Below are positions 19,847 to 30,802 of a stretch of DNA of 64,000 nucleotides, one piece after another. The stretch is taken from the NCBI GenBank assembly GCA_021495925.1, contig JAKEKT010000057.1, forward strand, positions 1 through 64,000, in the 5' to 3' direction. How positions within the stretch are numbered: position 1 is the stretch's first letter; each line of letters starts with the position of its first letter. The position numbers were made by a program, and so were the translations under genes. The DNA is from Diplodia intermedia. Its lineage: Eukaryota; Ascomycota; Dothideomycetes; Botryosphaeriales; Botryosphaeriaceae. The notes below the pieces were generated by a model, which was given only the letters and a program-made list of their open reading frames with translations, had not been told where the DNA came from and did not search any database.

Positions 19847-22800
19847 TTGCTCAGTCCGTTGCGGTTCCTGCTCGCGGCCCGTGTTGTCCATGTTGTCCAT
19901 GCTGTCCGTGTGGTCCATGTTCTCCATGTTTTCCATGTTGTCCATATAGTCCATGACGTAATCAGGATAATCGCTCATCATCTGGGACGGCTGTTCTTGC
20001 ATGGCGTCGAACGTCAGCATGGTCTGCTTCTCATCATTCTTCTTCCTCCTGGCTGGTTTTCCGCCACTGCGCTTCTTCCCTCCAACCGCCCTAGGCTTGA
20101 GTTCCCACCGCTCTGCTGGGCGCATGTTGCCATACTTGAAAAAGTGTAGGCCGCAGGGATTGCAGAGTTGCATCTTCGTAAAGTCTCCATTATTCTTGTC
20201 CAAGTTAGTCAAGCTCTTCTTGAAGAGCTTGTATTTCTCAACAGCGTTTTCCTCGTCAGGGTTAGGCTGGATTATCTCAAAGCCGACAATAGCTCCAGGC
20301 TCATCCAGTGACGTCGTGATACCAATAGGCCTTCCTTCGACCTCCTTGTAGAAAGCCTTTCGCCAGGTTGGCGTCTGGATCGCTCCGCAGCACTCGCAGA
20401 AATCGGGCATGGTACCTTCAGCCAGGCTTTGCATCAATCTATCCTCGATGGCCTTCTTTCTCTTGGCCCCAGACCCACTGCGAGGTGCCGGCGAGCCCGC
20501 CCGTGACTCGGCGTGAACCACTACTGGCTCATCAGCTTGAGTCTCCTTAGGAGTGCCAGCAGACCAGGTGTTGGCGCGGGGAAGCGTCTTCTTTGCCCTA
20601 GGCGCCGCCGAGCCCTTCTTTTGGGACTTGCCGCTACGCTGAGTAGCTGACGTAGGCCACTCGGGAGATGCGCTTGTAGCAGTGGCGGGAGGACTTATGG
20701 CAGATGCAACCGGGGGTTGAGACGCAACTTGAGGAGCCTGAGGGTGGGATTGCGGCATTTGTTGGGGCTGCGGCCGCGGGAGACCCGGGTGAGATTGGGT
20801 GGCAAGAGCTTGTGGTCGGGCATCATTTTCAGTCTGGGATTGGATCTGCGGCTGATCCTGCGGCTGAGACGGCGGCTGGGGCGAGGATTGTGGCGGTCGG
20901 GCAGTGTGCTGTTGGGCGGCAGATTGCGGGGGAATGTCTGGTTGCTGCTCGACAGGAGGCGTGGGCTGATTCTGCGGTTGAGACTGAGGGTATTGCGGCG
21001 CTGAAGGGCCTGATGCGACGGGTGGTTGATGCTGAGGCACGGAAGCTGGGCGCGCCTGCACAGGGGGTGCCGGCGCAAGATTCCTCGGTGGCGGCGGTGG
21101 TGGAGGTGGAGGTTTCGAATCGTTTCGCTTTCTACCACGTGTCTCAGGCTTAGGTCCTGGTCCTGGTGTCATGCGCTTTGCCGATGCAGCCGCTCGTTGT
21201 GACCGATAATCCGGTTGCCTTCGACCTACATTGGTCGGCAGGAGCTCGGGAGGACCAGGAGTCTCGAATTGCCATTGGTCCGAACAAATGACTGCAGAAG
21301 GAGGCTCGGTATGGGGTTCGGTTGTGGGGTGGACTTGTTCGGGTTTGTCAGCCATGCCTGTCTCCAAGTCTTGGTCCATTCCAGTACCGCTCATGAAACC
21401 AGAATCGTCCAGGTAGGGAAAGGTTGGCAGGCCAGGGCTTGAAGCCGCCGGCGAGTCGTTGTTCGGACCAAACACTGGAGGCGAGGAGGGGAAGTCTGCT
21501 GGCGAGTCTTCGGCATCGGCCATCTGCTCGTCTTCAGATGCAATGGCGGATTCCGAGTAAGGTCCACGCGGAGCATATGGCGAGGTGTAACGCCTCATGC
21601 TTTGCGAGGAGGATTCCCGGCGCAGAGAGCTGGTCCCTCCGATCGAGGGACGATTCCGCGGCTGAGGCAGCTCGTGGGGAATCGGGGTGGGGGCGCGAGG
21701 TGGAGGCTCCAGCGAGTTGGCGCATCCTCCAGCAGTAGGGTTGATAGGAGTGGGCTTGTGTACACGGACCGAAGCAGCAGTGCTTGCTGTAATCCGAAGC
21801 GTATCCGCTCTAGGCCCAAATTGCGACTTGCCGCGCCAATCAGCCTGCACAACACGTGCCCTCTTCCTTGGCGGACCGTCCTCCTGTTCAGACTCCTGGC
21901 CTTGCTGCTGGTTCGTGCGATGGTCGAACTGAGGTTCATGACGTGAAACTGGCCGCTCGCTGGTGTACGATCCCCTTGAACATGGTCTAGAATGATCCTG
22001 GGTGACTTGCTGTAGCGCAGCGCTAGAGCGCATACTAGGGGTAGGACTAGCAGCCCTGCTGCCTGCCCGGCTACCAGCTCTGCTGCCTTGACGGCTTTGA
22101 CTCAAGGTGTGCACGTGAGACTGGCTACCACGCCTTTCCTCAACAGGTTTTTGGGTGAGCAGCTGATGAAGGGTTTCGACGCCACCGCTGTTGACGCGTT
22201 GCATGGCCGTCGAAGATTGAGACGATCCCGCTGCAGCCTGGGCGGCAAAAGCGTTGAACTCCGGATTCGACTTGAGAGCGGCCCATTGGCTGTGGTCAAA
22301 TCCCTCAGGCAGAGCCCTGCTAACGTTGCGGTATCTTTCCATGGTTTCCAGGTATTCACTCTGGAGAAAGGTGGGAACCGGAACGAGTTTCAGCTTGACC
22401 TCCAGAGTCTCCTTAATCCCCCCACTAAACAGGCCCAAGATATTTTCGCGGACCTTGCCGGTAACCATCGTCTTGGAGGAACTTGCGGGGGCATTGGGAG
22501 TAGTCGAGGTGGTGGCGAGGATCCATGAGAGCATTCCTTGTCCGACGAGCGGGGTTTCATATTCGGAGTAGTCGTACGCGTAGACGGTGTAGTCGTGGCC
22601 AAGCTTTGCTACAAGTTCAGGGCTGCACGACGCGGTTAACAGACGCGTCTGCGACCGAAGACGTGATGGACGCATACCTCGCTGCCACAATGGCTTCGAT
22701 ACACGTCCGCAGCTCAATGACGCCCACCTGGGTCTCCTCGTCAACCGGGACGGTCGGGATGTTCAACGCGTTCGGCAGACGCGCAAGACAACACGTTTTG

Positions 22801-22999
22801 TGCGAGTCATCGAATGTGTAGAGGACCTTGACTGTAGAACGAGCAGGGAAGTCAGCGTTTGCGTTGAGCTGCTCACGATGTACGCCCTACCTCTCATCAA
22901 ACGCCTAGGAATGTCGGAAGTCGGATCGTCATCGTCGTCGCCGGCAACAACGGGCATGCTGAGGGGCGACGGCTCCCCGTAGGTAAAGGGAGACGACAT
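18488..22999 (-). CDS. Spt21/Ams2-type GATA transcription regulator of histone genes
   Basis: Three exons, 22999..22891, 22831..22678 and 22622..18488, encode 1465 residues. The Spt21 N-terminal domain spans about residues 37-170. It starts VKVLYTFDDSHKTCCLARLP, includes VGVIELRTCIEAIV and LVGQGMLSWIL, and both introns lie inside it. A GATA-like finger follows near residues 827-910 with CECCGAIQTPTWRK and CNPCGLHFFKYG. The two Cys pairs are 74 residues apart, not about 17 as in ordinary GATA fingers. In fission yeast the related Ams2 activates core histone genes in S phase and aids CENP-A loading; budding-yeast Spt21 also controls histone genes. The rest is low-complexity: a Gln/Pro region (650-760), a Met-Asp-Asn/Glu-Asn repeat with 11 Gln, and a C-terminus with KENVPP. 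It is divergently paired with SmD2. Confidence 0.9.
19819..19852. repeat. CAG/CTG trinucleotide run (poly-Gln)
   Basis: A run of GCTGCTGCTG on the plus strand encodes about 11 consecutive Gln residues in the GATA regulator on the minus strand. A neighbouring interrupted 12-bp-like repeat (19885-19955) encodes Met-Asp-Asn-Met and Met-Glu-Asn-Met units. Confidence 0.9.
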
Positions 23000-23496
23000 G
23001 GTACGTCGGGGCTGAAGGCATCCACGTTGGAGAGGCAAATGAGCGTGGAAAGTGGGCGCGGATGATGTTGTGGAGGAAGGGTGAAGACGCGGGGTGAGAC
23101 GCTTTAAGAGGTTGGTTCGCGTCTGAACGCGACGGCGCGACGCGCACGATGAACGCAGGCCTTGACGCAAACTCTGCGGAAGTTCTCAAATTCCAGCCGT
23201 GCTCACTGCAGAACGTGGCTGTGGAGTGCAAATGCGCTCATGACTGCTGCCTAGGGCTGATCCGCGAAGAGAGCCAGTAATTCGATGAGCAATTGATGGT
23301 CGTGATCTGAAGAGCTCCAGGTCCCCGCAAGCTGCGTGCATCATGGTAGTCGCGTCAGATCGATCCTATTGGCTGACGCGAGATTCACGTGACTAAACCC
23401 GACGCCAAGACGCCGCAGCGGAACGTCGTCCATCGCAAAGGCTGTCTCGAGCTACCACCGACCACTGCTAACTATCCTGCCGTCAACACCGCAACC
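23000..23496. promoter_or_regulatory. Divergent promoter of the Spt21/Ams2-type gene and SMD2
   Basis: The 497 bp between the two start codons contains an inverted CCAAT box (ATTGG, 23368-23372) and the palindrome TCACGTGA (23385-23392), a CBF1/bHLH-type site, about 105-130 bp upstream of the SMD2 ATG. Roles are inferred from motif identity only. Confidence 0.5.
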
Positions 23497-24039
23497 ATGG
23501 CCGACCAGACAAAGATCTCGTACGAAACGCGCTCAACCCCGCTCGCTGCACCCATGCTGACAAAATTACCAGGGAGCTTATGGGCAAGCCCCGCGACCAG
23601 TTGACGTACGTCCTCACAATCGCATCCCGTCGCGCGCGCCCCCAACAACAGTTTCGCCCGGCTGACATTTCCAACACAGCGAGTACGAGATTGCCCAGCT
23701 TGAAGAGCATGAATTCACCTCTGGCCCGCTTTCCCTTCTCCAAACGGCTGTGCGCTCGCACACGCAGGTCCTGATCTCGTGCCGCAACAACCGGAAGCTC
23801 CTCGCGCGCGTCAAGGCCTTCGACAGGCATTGCAACATGGTGCTGGAGAATGTCAAGGAGATGTGGACCGAGAAGCCCAAGCTCGCCAACGGCAAGCCCG
23901 GCAGGGCTGTCAACAAGGATAGATTCATCAGCAAGATGTAAGAAAGTGATGATCCCGAAACATGTCGTGGGTACCGGCTGACGGTCTATTGCACAGGTTC
24001 CTCCGTGGCGACTCCGTCATCCTTGTCCTCCTCAGCTAA
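23497..24039 (+). CDS. SMD2: Small nuclear ribonucleoprotein Sm D2
   Basis: Four exons, 23497..23519, 23573..23605, 23680..23937 and 23997..24039, encode 118 residues. Sm D2 is one of seven Sm proteins that ring the Sm site of U1, U2, U4 and U5 snRNAs in the spliceosome. The Sm1 motif (VLISCRNNRKLLARVKAFDRHCNMVLE) and Sm2 motif (ISKMFLRGDSVILVL) are nearly identical to those of other eukaryotes. The two first exons are tiny and both introns are about 53-74 nt. The protein ends at VLVLLS, without the Arg-Asn-Pro extension seen in human Sm D2. Confidence 0.97.
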
Positions 24040-24224
24040 AAACCGCCACCTGAAAATTACGGAGGTGCGTGTGATCGTTCAAGGTTCTATTTGGCATGCG
24101 TCTGGAAAAAAGCGCACGGGCACGGCGTTCATAGAGTCGATCGGATAACCCAAATTATGATTACTCATTGCTGGAAGTACACGCTACGGAAAAAGGAGCC
24201 GCCAAGTCAACCTGTATGACTCAC

Positions 24225-26594
24225 CTATAGGTTGTTGCTCAAGCCCGTCAAAAATTGACTCAAGCCATGAGCGCCAGGATCCGGAACTTGCTGGTACCCG
24301 CTTCCTCCGATGTAGACTGACCTCCCCAAAGAGGCGTGCATACCCTTCGTTCCGTTCGCGCCATCCTCTGCTGCCTTCGCCGCTGCTTTCGCATCTCCAG
24401 TCTTTGCAAGAGTCTCCACGAACGGATACAGTGCGTCTACCAAAGTTCGGTCGCCGGGACGGGCAGGAGTGTATCTCGCAAGCGAATCGAGAGAAGTCTG
24501 CAGGGCTTTCGCCCAAATCTCGGGTGTCACCGGCTTTGACGATCCGTTGGCCTGAATACGGAGGCCGTGGGACAACGCATTGAGGAAGATGGCGTAGATT
24601 GCACCAGAAGTGCCGTCCATCTCCTTCTCAACCACGTGCGTGATGTCATGCAACAAGAGCCCTGCATCATTAGGCGTCTTCGTCGTCTCAAGCATGTTGA
24701 GCAGGGCTGGACACGTGAGTCAGTCGTTTGTTATCACAGCAAGAGGGGAATGCCCACCTTCAGCACCGCGGCGGAGACCGATACCGCAATCACCGTCGCC
24801 GACGATGGTGTCGTAGTTTGTGATATCTGGTTCGGCGGCAATGACTTGTTTCAAGCCGGCCTCAAGCGCCTTCTTCGCCACAGCCGAATCCACTACGTTT
24901 TTGTCAGCCCCTCGCCGTACGAATTCCACTCGGAATAAAACACTCACATTGCAGGTTGCTCGGCTTGGAATCCTCCTCGCCGTTGCCTTCCTCGGTGAGC
25001 GTCGCTGTCGGCCTCTCCTCCCAAGTCTTACTGGGGATTGCAGCAGACCAGCCCGGTGCCTCCGCGGGATCATCCAGGAGCTCAAGGAACGAGTTCCCGC
25101 TGCCCAGACCAGTGTCTGCGACTTTGAGGAGCGAGACGCTGAAGCCGAGGCCGTTGAGGCTGGTCATGAAAGTGCCCGAAATGATCCTGACCGGCTTGAT
25201 CTTCCAGTTCGCCTCCAATTGGTCAACAACCTCGGCCGTGATACCGCCCATCTCGAGCGGGCTGACACCGCCCAGGTTGTTCACCAGCAGCACGGTCTGG
25301 TCCTTCTCCGAGATGCTGATGAAGCTCCGGTCGGTATCAGTCGGGTCCAGCAGCTTCGAGAGCATGTTCTTGACCAGCGAAGGGAAGTCGACCTCTTTGC
25401 GCTCCGAGCCAGCCTCATTGTGTATACCCATGCCAATCTCCACCTCGGAGTCCTTGAGGTCTTCATCGGTCGGTCCCGTCACCACGCGGCCGGGAACGTG
25501 CACGTGGGCGAGCGAAGCGCCGATGGAGGCCAGGTTCTTGCAGACAAGCTGCGCCACGTTGGTGACTTCCTTCAACGAGGCCCTGCAAGGTTTGTCAGCC
25601 CACCTTGTGTCTCCCCACTGCCCCCAACAACGAGGCTCGGGTGATCATACCCCTTAGCGGCAAGCGCTCCGGCAATCTTCTGCACCAGCACCGTCCCGGC
25701 GATGCCTCTCCTGCCCACCTTGCCGCCGCGCTGGCGGCCCACGCCCACGTCGTCGGCGACGACGACCATTTCCGCCTCGGTCCCGCTGGCGCGCGCCTTC
25801 TCGACCGCCATGCCGAAGTTCAGGACGTCGCCCTAGAATCACGCAGATGATTCCACATGTCAGCCACACATGCAAGAAGCCCCCCCACCCCCGCGGATTC
25901 CACGATATTCCTTCTCCCCCAAGAAAACAAGGAACGGCAGCAAAACTCACGGTGTAGTTCATCACGATGACCAAAACGCCCTTCTTCCTCTCGACGCGCT
26001 TCAGGATGCAGCGGCGGATCTGCTCGGCGTTGGGGCTGGCGAAGATGGTGCCGGACACGGCGGCGGCCAGCATGCCGCGGCCGACGAAGTTGGCGAAGCT
26101 GGGCTCGTGGCCGGCGCCGCCGCCCGACACGAGCGACACGCTCCGCGCCGTCGCGGGCGAGGGCCGCGCGTAGATGACCTTGTTCTCCGCATCGAGCGCG
26201 ACCGCCGGGTTCGTGTGCGTCACGCCCTGCAGCGCGCGGTTGACCAGGTGCGTGGGGTCGTGGATGAAGTGCTTGGCTGGAAAGCGGGTTTGTTTGTCAG
26301 CGCGTGCGATCTCGTTGGACGCGGCTGGTGGCCGGTGGGTTGGGGGGGCGAAGGTGGAGCTCGGGTGGGTGGGTGGGATTGGTGATGGGCGCGCGTGGGC
26401 AAATGGGTCGGGGGATGGGGACGAAGCAAAAAAGAATTGGGTCCGTTGGGGACGGGCGGCTGCGGCACAGAAGGGGATGAGGGTGGCGTGGTGGGGGAAT
26501 GGTGGAGTGTTGTTGGTGCGCGTGCGGGATCAGCGGAGGAGCCCCCGTGGGAGGTGGCAAACAACAACGCCTGTGATGGTGACATACCGGACAT
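24225..26594 (-). CDS. DAK1: Dihydroxyacetone kinase (ATP-dependent)
   Basis: Six exons, 26594..26588, 26276..25951, 25832..25651, 25582..24948, 24892..24758 and 24706..24225, encode 588 residues, the normal length. The enzyme phosphorylates dihydroxyacetone (and glyceraldehyde) with ATP and detoxifies or assimilates it during glycerol or methanol metabolism. The N-terminal DhaK domain holds SGGGAGHEPSFANFVGRGML and the GMGIHNEAG motif, whose His forms the covalent hemiaminal with substrate. The C-terminal DhaL domain holds TIVGDGDCGIGLRRGAE, whose aspartates coordinate Mg-ATP, and GTSGAIYAIFLNAL. The first coding exon is only 7 nt (ATG TCC G) and is followed by a 311-nt intron. No peroxisomal PTS1 is visible (C-terminus LSNNL). 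Confidence 0.96.
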
Positions 26595-27453
26595 TGTGGG
26601 AGCTGTGGTTTTTCGAGCCTGGAAGCGCGAGGGTCGGCGACTGAGTCTCGCAAGGTGGCTGAGAACAGTCCAAGGGTATAATAAGCAGCAATTGGTGCTG
26701 GGGGAGGAAAAGGCAGGCGGCGGGTGGAAAATGAAGGGACAATGTCGACAGGAGAAGCGGCGGCGGCAGCAGCAGCAGAGGGGCGGGCTTTAAGAAGGAA
26801 CGGCGGAAGGGAGAGGGGGAAGCGGGAATCCGAAGCTGAGCCCGTCGTCATTGCACGCGACTCGGGGCACAAGCCTCAGTTGAGGTTGAGCTGGGCTTGG
26901 TCCGGTCCTCCGTGTAGGTTGCGAGCATGCCCCGCGCGGGTTGGCCAGGCGCAGGCGCAACTCATTGCGGGGTGCAGCGGGGCAGCGAGCCGTCCGCATG
27001 GGGAATCCCGACGCGCCGTCGGCTGGCGCTCACCGATGCCGCTTTGGGAGCCCAGCACAAATTGTTGAGTCGCGTACATCTCAAGCGCATTGTATCGAAG
27101 TCCAGAATCCTGCGCTTTGAAATTCACGCGTCCCGGCGCTTGGCCCAGCCTCGCTCGGGGCCGAGAAAAGGAGACAGACTCGACTGTTTCAATCTCTCTG
27201 GTCGGTCAATCAGGTGAGAAGCCTTCCATTTCCGCGCCTCTTATCTTAGTGTCTTCTGTCAAAGCGAACGTGGTCTGTCGCCTTCCCTCACAGCAAATTC
27301 CCTCAGCCTCCTTTGGCAAGTGTTCTTCCTCGTCTCACAACCTAAACAACCTTGCGCGGGCGGGCATCACTTCCGGCGCTCGTGGCGCTCGCGCGCGCGT
27401 TCTTCCTGGCTGGTGGTGTATCAGTGACCCAAAAGCTTGCGGGCGCTGGACAC
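26595..27453. other. Intergenic region
   Basis: This is the dihydroxyacetone kinase promoter and the 3' flank of the small gene to its right. It contains a GCGGCGGCAGCAGCAGCAG run (about 26758-26776). No other gene was recognised. Confidence 0.6.
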
Positions 27454-27807
27454 TTACAAAGCCACCTCTCCGTCCACAGCCGCCTTGAACTCTCCCAACA
27501 GCATTTCGGTCAGCGCCAGTCCGGTCTTCTGACCGCCCAGCTTCATTCCGTCATGCAATGTGTTCTTTAGCGAATCCAGGTTTCCCGCGTTGGTGGCGAC
27601 ATCGCGTGCCAGCTCCTCTTCATTAACCACCTTCATGTTCTTGAACTCCTCGGAAGTCTTCGCAAGGATATCCTGGAACTGCTCCAGGTTGCGTGCCGTT
27701 GGCTTGTGCCTGGGCGGCGAGGTACCGGTCTTTGCCATTTCGCTTGAGGCTTCGCCTCCGGGGCCCATGTGGGACTCGGAGAAGCTGACGCGCTTGCCGC
27801 TGGGCAT
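27454..27807 (-). CDS. Small hypothetical protein
   Basis: One uninterrupted frame of 117 residues starts at the ATG at 27807. The N-terminus (MPSGKRVSFSESHMGPGGE) is polar. The rest is predicted helical and amphipathic, with Lys/Glu-rich segments and no signal peptide, membrane segment or cysteine. The helical character and stop-free frame support a real soluble protein, but I recognise no family. A 5' UTR intron is possible just upstream (acceptor CTCACAG). Confidence 0.55.
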   Translation of the reverse strand: MPSGKRVSFSESHMGPGGEASSEMAKTGTSPPRHKPTARNLEQFQDILAKTSEEFKNMKVVNEEELARDVATNAGNLDSLKNTLHDGMKLGGQKTGLALTEMLLGEFKAAVDGEVAL

Positions 27808-28732
27808 CTTGCTGTGAGGTGCGTTGAAGGTATTGTGGGCATTAGTAGCATCTTCTCAGATCCCGCGACATCATTGACAGACATACTGAGAGAGTTGGAG
27901 CAGAACAGTGCGTTGTCGCTGGTGGTGGCAGTGTTGTGGGCTTGGAGGATGAAGTTGCGAAGAGAAGGACGTGGAGCCGCGGTGGTCAAAGTTCCGCGGG
28001 CGCGCATCGTCTTCGTTTGACAGTCACGGGATGATTGCCCATCCGGGAGACCTAGGGCTTGGCCCTTTCTGGGATCACAGGCTATCCTTCGCATTCGTCG
28101 TCGCAAGCCTCAGTCTGATCCAGATCAGCCTCTTAAACCTCAACTTTCACAGCGAACGATAGCTCCACTGTGAGGGCTTATGTGACTGCTTAAGTTACCC
28201 CAGAAGCCAACTCGTGCGCTCTCGCAAATTTGGAGCACGAAAACAGGCGTCCTATATATATGATCTCTTCGAGCTCTCCTTTGGGATACTAGAATGGATA
28301 TCCTCGATCCTTTTTCGTTGTAAGACCTCTTTCTCTGCTGTCCACCTTCTTCCTTCTTCCCCGTCAACAGCTCAAACTCTTCATCCTCGATTCTTTTCAG
28401 TTGAAATGGCAATGCTCTTCTTTCTACTTGCCAAATAATCAGGTAGCTTCCTTGACCTCCTTCCAAACTGGACAGCGAGAACTGCAGCTCTTCCCAAACA
28501 GAGCCGTGGGCAGGTGTTAAATCAAGGGTCTAAGTGTACCTACATCACGTTGCACACTCCTCTCCACTTCTTCTCGCCGAAGCGTTCTCCAGAGGCTATA
28601 TACAAGCATCTCCAACGTACTCAGCATCCCCGAACTGCAACAAGCTCCCTCAAGCTCAGCTTGTACAGAAGTCAGACTTCCTCACCACAGCCTCATCTCA
28701 CAAGAACCCCATAAGTGGCCACGGGATTGGAG
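27808..28732. other. Divergent promoter region of two small genes
   Basis: This 925-bp interval separates two outward-facing hypothetical genes. It includes a TATATATATG near 28253-28262. No further gene was seen. Confidence 0.5.
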
Positions 28733-29506
28733 ATGGAGACCAAATACAACAACGGTTATCCGTGCGCTACATTCACCGAGGCGGGCCAGGACGGCGAGCC
28801 AGTCGAAGTCCTTGACCTCACCGACACCCCGGATACCAGTCCCCTCGCTACCACACACGATCCCCCGCGCCGTGCGGAGAAGACCCGCCACCCCAGGCTC
28901 ACCCTCACACTGAACCCGGACCACGGCCTCACTCCCAACCAGGCGAAGACCGCCTCATCACCCCGAACATCCCACTCGCCGCGCCCCACCACCACCACCT
29001 CGGAAGACGACGACGGCGACGACGACGAATTCGAAGACATCGACGCCCTCCCCCTCAAAAAGCGACGCCTCCTCTCCCACCACAACAACAGCAACAACAA
29101 CCCCGCCTCCGCCACCACCACCACCACTCGCCAAACCCAACAGCAACAACAATCCCACACCCCCCTCACATCCCGCCGCCACACCCACACCCACACCCTC
29201 CTCGCCAACCTCCAGCAATCCCTCGCCCACGAGCGCCGCCTGCGCCGCGCGGCCGAGCGCCGCCTCGCCTCGCACACGCGGCAAGCGGCGCCGCTGACGC
29301 GCGTCGCGGCGCGGCTGGCGCGGTGGGTGGAGGACATGTACGCGGAGCACCGGCGACAAAGAGACGGGGAAGCGGAAGCGGAAGCGGAGGTGGAGCGGTT
29401 TTTGGGGGAGATCAGGGAGGATGCGGGGGGGAGGGAGGCTTGGGGGCGGTTGTTGGGGTTGGGGGCGTGGTTGAGGGATCATGTTGATGGGGATGATGGG
29501 GTCTAG
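28733..29506 (+). CDS. Hypothetical low-complexity, probably nuclear protein
   Basis: A single frame of 257 residues begins at the first ATG, 28733. The first 100 residues are acidic and Thr/Pro-rich. They are followed by an Asp/Glu run and a basic cluster (LPLKKRRLLSHH) that could be a nuclear localisation signal. Then come Asn, Thr and Gln runs, and a helical, Arg-rich, possibly coiled-coil C-terminal third (LANLQQSLAHERRLRRAAER). The sequence shifts from C-rich to G-rich along its length, which is unusual. No family was recognised, and some doubt remains that the whole frame is coding. Confidence 0.5.
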   Translation: METKYNNGYPCATFTEAGQDGEPVEVLDLTDTPDTSPLATTHDPPRRAEKTRHPRLTLTLNPDHGLTPNQAKTASSPRTSHSPRPTTTTSEDDDGDDDEFEDIDALPLKKRRLLSHHNNSNNNPASATTTTTRQTQQQQQSHTPLTSRRHTHTHTLLANLQQSLAHERRLRRAAERRLASHTRQAAPLTRVAARLARWVEDMYAEHRRQRDGEAEAEAEVERFLGEIREDAGGREAWGRLLGLGAWLRDHVDGDDGV

Positions 29507-30802
29507 GAGGGGAGTTGGATGGGATTGCGGTCACCGGGGAAGGGGGTGGTGGTGGTGGAGGCCGCTCTTCGCTGGTGGCGGGCTTGGACATGGGGGGAGG
29601 GTCGGGAGCTCCGCGGAACGGGCTCAAAGTGAGGCTCTGGTGTTGGGCGGAGCTAACAAGTCCATCCTACGGCTATTTTCTTCATGCTGTCTTTCATTCT
29701 ACCTTCTCCCATCGAAGCGGGGCGTCTCAGATGTATGCGGATGGATTGCATATGGTTGCAGTGCGCACACACTGCTTGATGGGCGTGCTTGTGACAAACG
29801 GGAATCTCCTTCTTGCTATTCATCTTATCCCTCTGTTCGTATTCCAAAAGCAATTACATTCACTGGTGTTCCAAATCATACGATTGCCATGAGACTTCCC
29901 GGGTCGCAATACAGCACCAAACTACATCAGTCATTTTCAACCCGTCTGTCCCAAACTTCAGATGCAAACCCAAGTCTTACAAGCACCTCTGAAACCCTGG
30001 TCCTCCATCGCCAACCCAGGTTCGATTCGATTCCCACGCGCCTGCAACGTTCAACCCCCATACTCGAGTCCAAATCCCAAAACGGGTCATCTGAAGCGCC
30101 CTACCGAAAGCTCCCAGCGCCAGTAATTCCCCTTTTCTGTGACACCCGCAACACATATATAGCCGGCGGACAGTCTCCGAAAAGATTTCCCACCATTCCT
30201 TCCACCCCACGACTCCAGGCAAATGATACACCTCAGTATTCCATGTCCCCCCTCACCGCACTTTTCCGACCGAAAACAGGGAGTTGGGAGGGGAAGGGCA
30301 GCGGGGTGATGAGAGGGGTTGCGCGACGTGCCTCTTTTTCCGACTTGGGAGCGGATAAATACTGGCCCAGCTTTTCCGGGCAAAACAACGAAGTACCTGC
30401 ATTCGACGATCGCGTGAAAGAGACGCAAATGTGGAAAAGGAAAAAAAAAATAAGTACGATCTCTTCATGTAGCCATGAACAGTGGGAAAAAACCATCGAC
30501 GATTAAACAAAGCGTCGATATCCAAGAAACACAGTCTTCAATTCCACTTCGACGCCAGGTCCCATTCGAGGAACCCGAATCCACACCTTCCTGCCATCCA
30601 GCGCTTTCACTATCACCGCGACACTCGCTGCGCAGGCGCACCATCAAAACGAGCAAACGTCCAAGCATGAAGATGTTTCATCAAGATGATTCATTAAGTG
30701 ACCATAACAGGACATAAACCACATATCCTCCCCGTCTCTTCCTCCCCCCCACGGTCGTCATCGCACATCAGGATATCACTAAACAAAAGGCAAACAATCT
30801 CT
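29507..30802. other. Convergent intergenic region
   Basis: Genes on both sides end toward this 1.3-kb stretch. A long plus-strand frame here starts inside the preceding gene and shows no domain. I see only probable 3' untranslated sequence. Confidence 0.6.

Noticed and set aside
29481..30506. 341-codon plus-strand frame
   Set aside because: It overlaps the end of the preceding gene in another frame, contains no family motif and lies in probable 3' UTR sequence.
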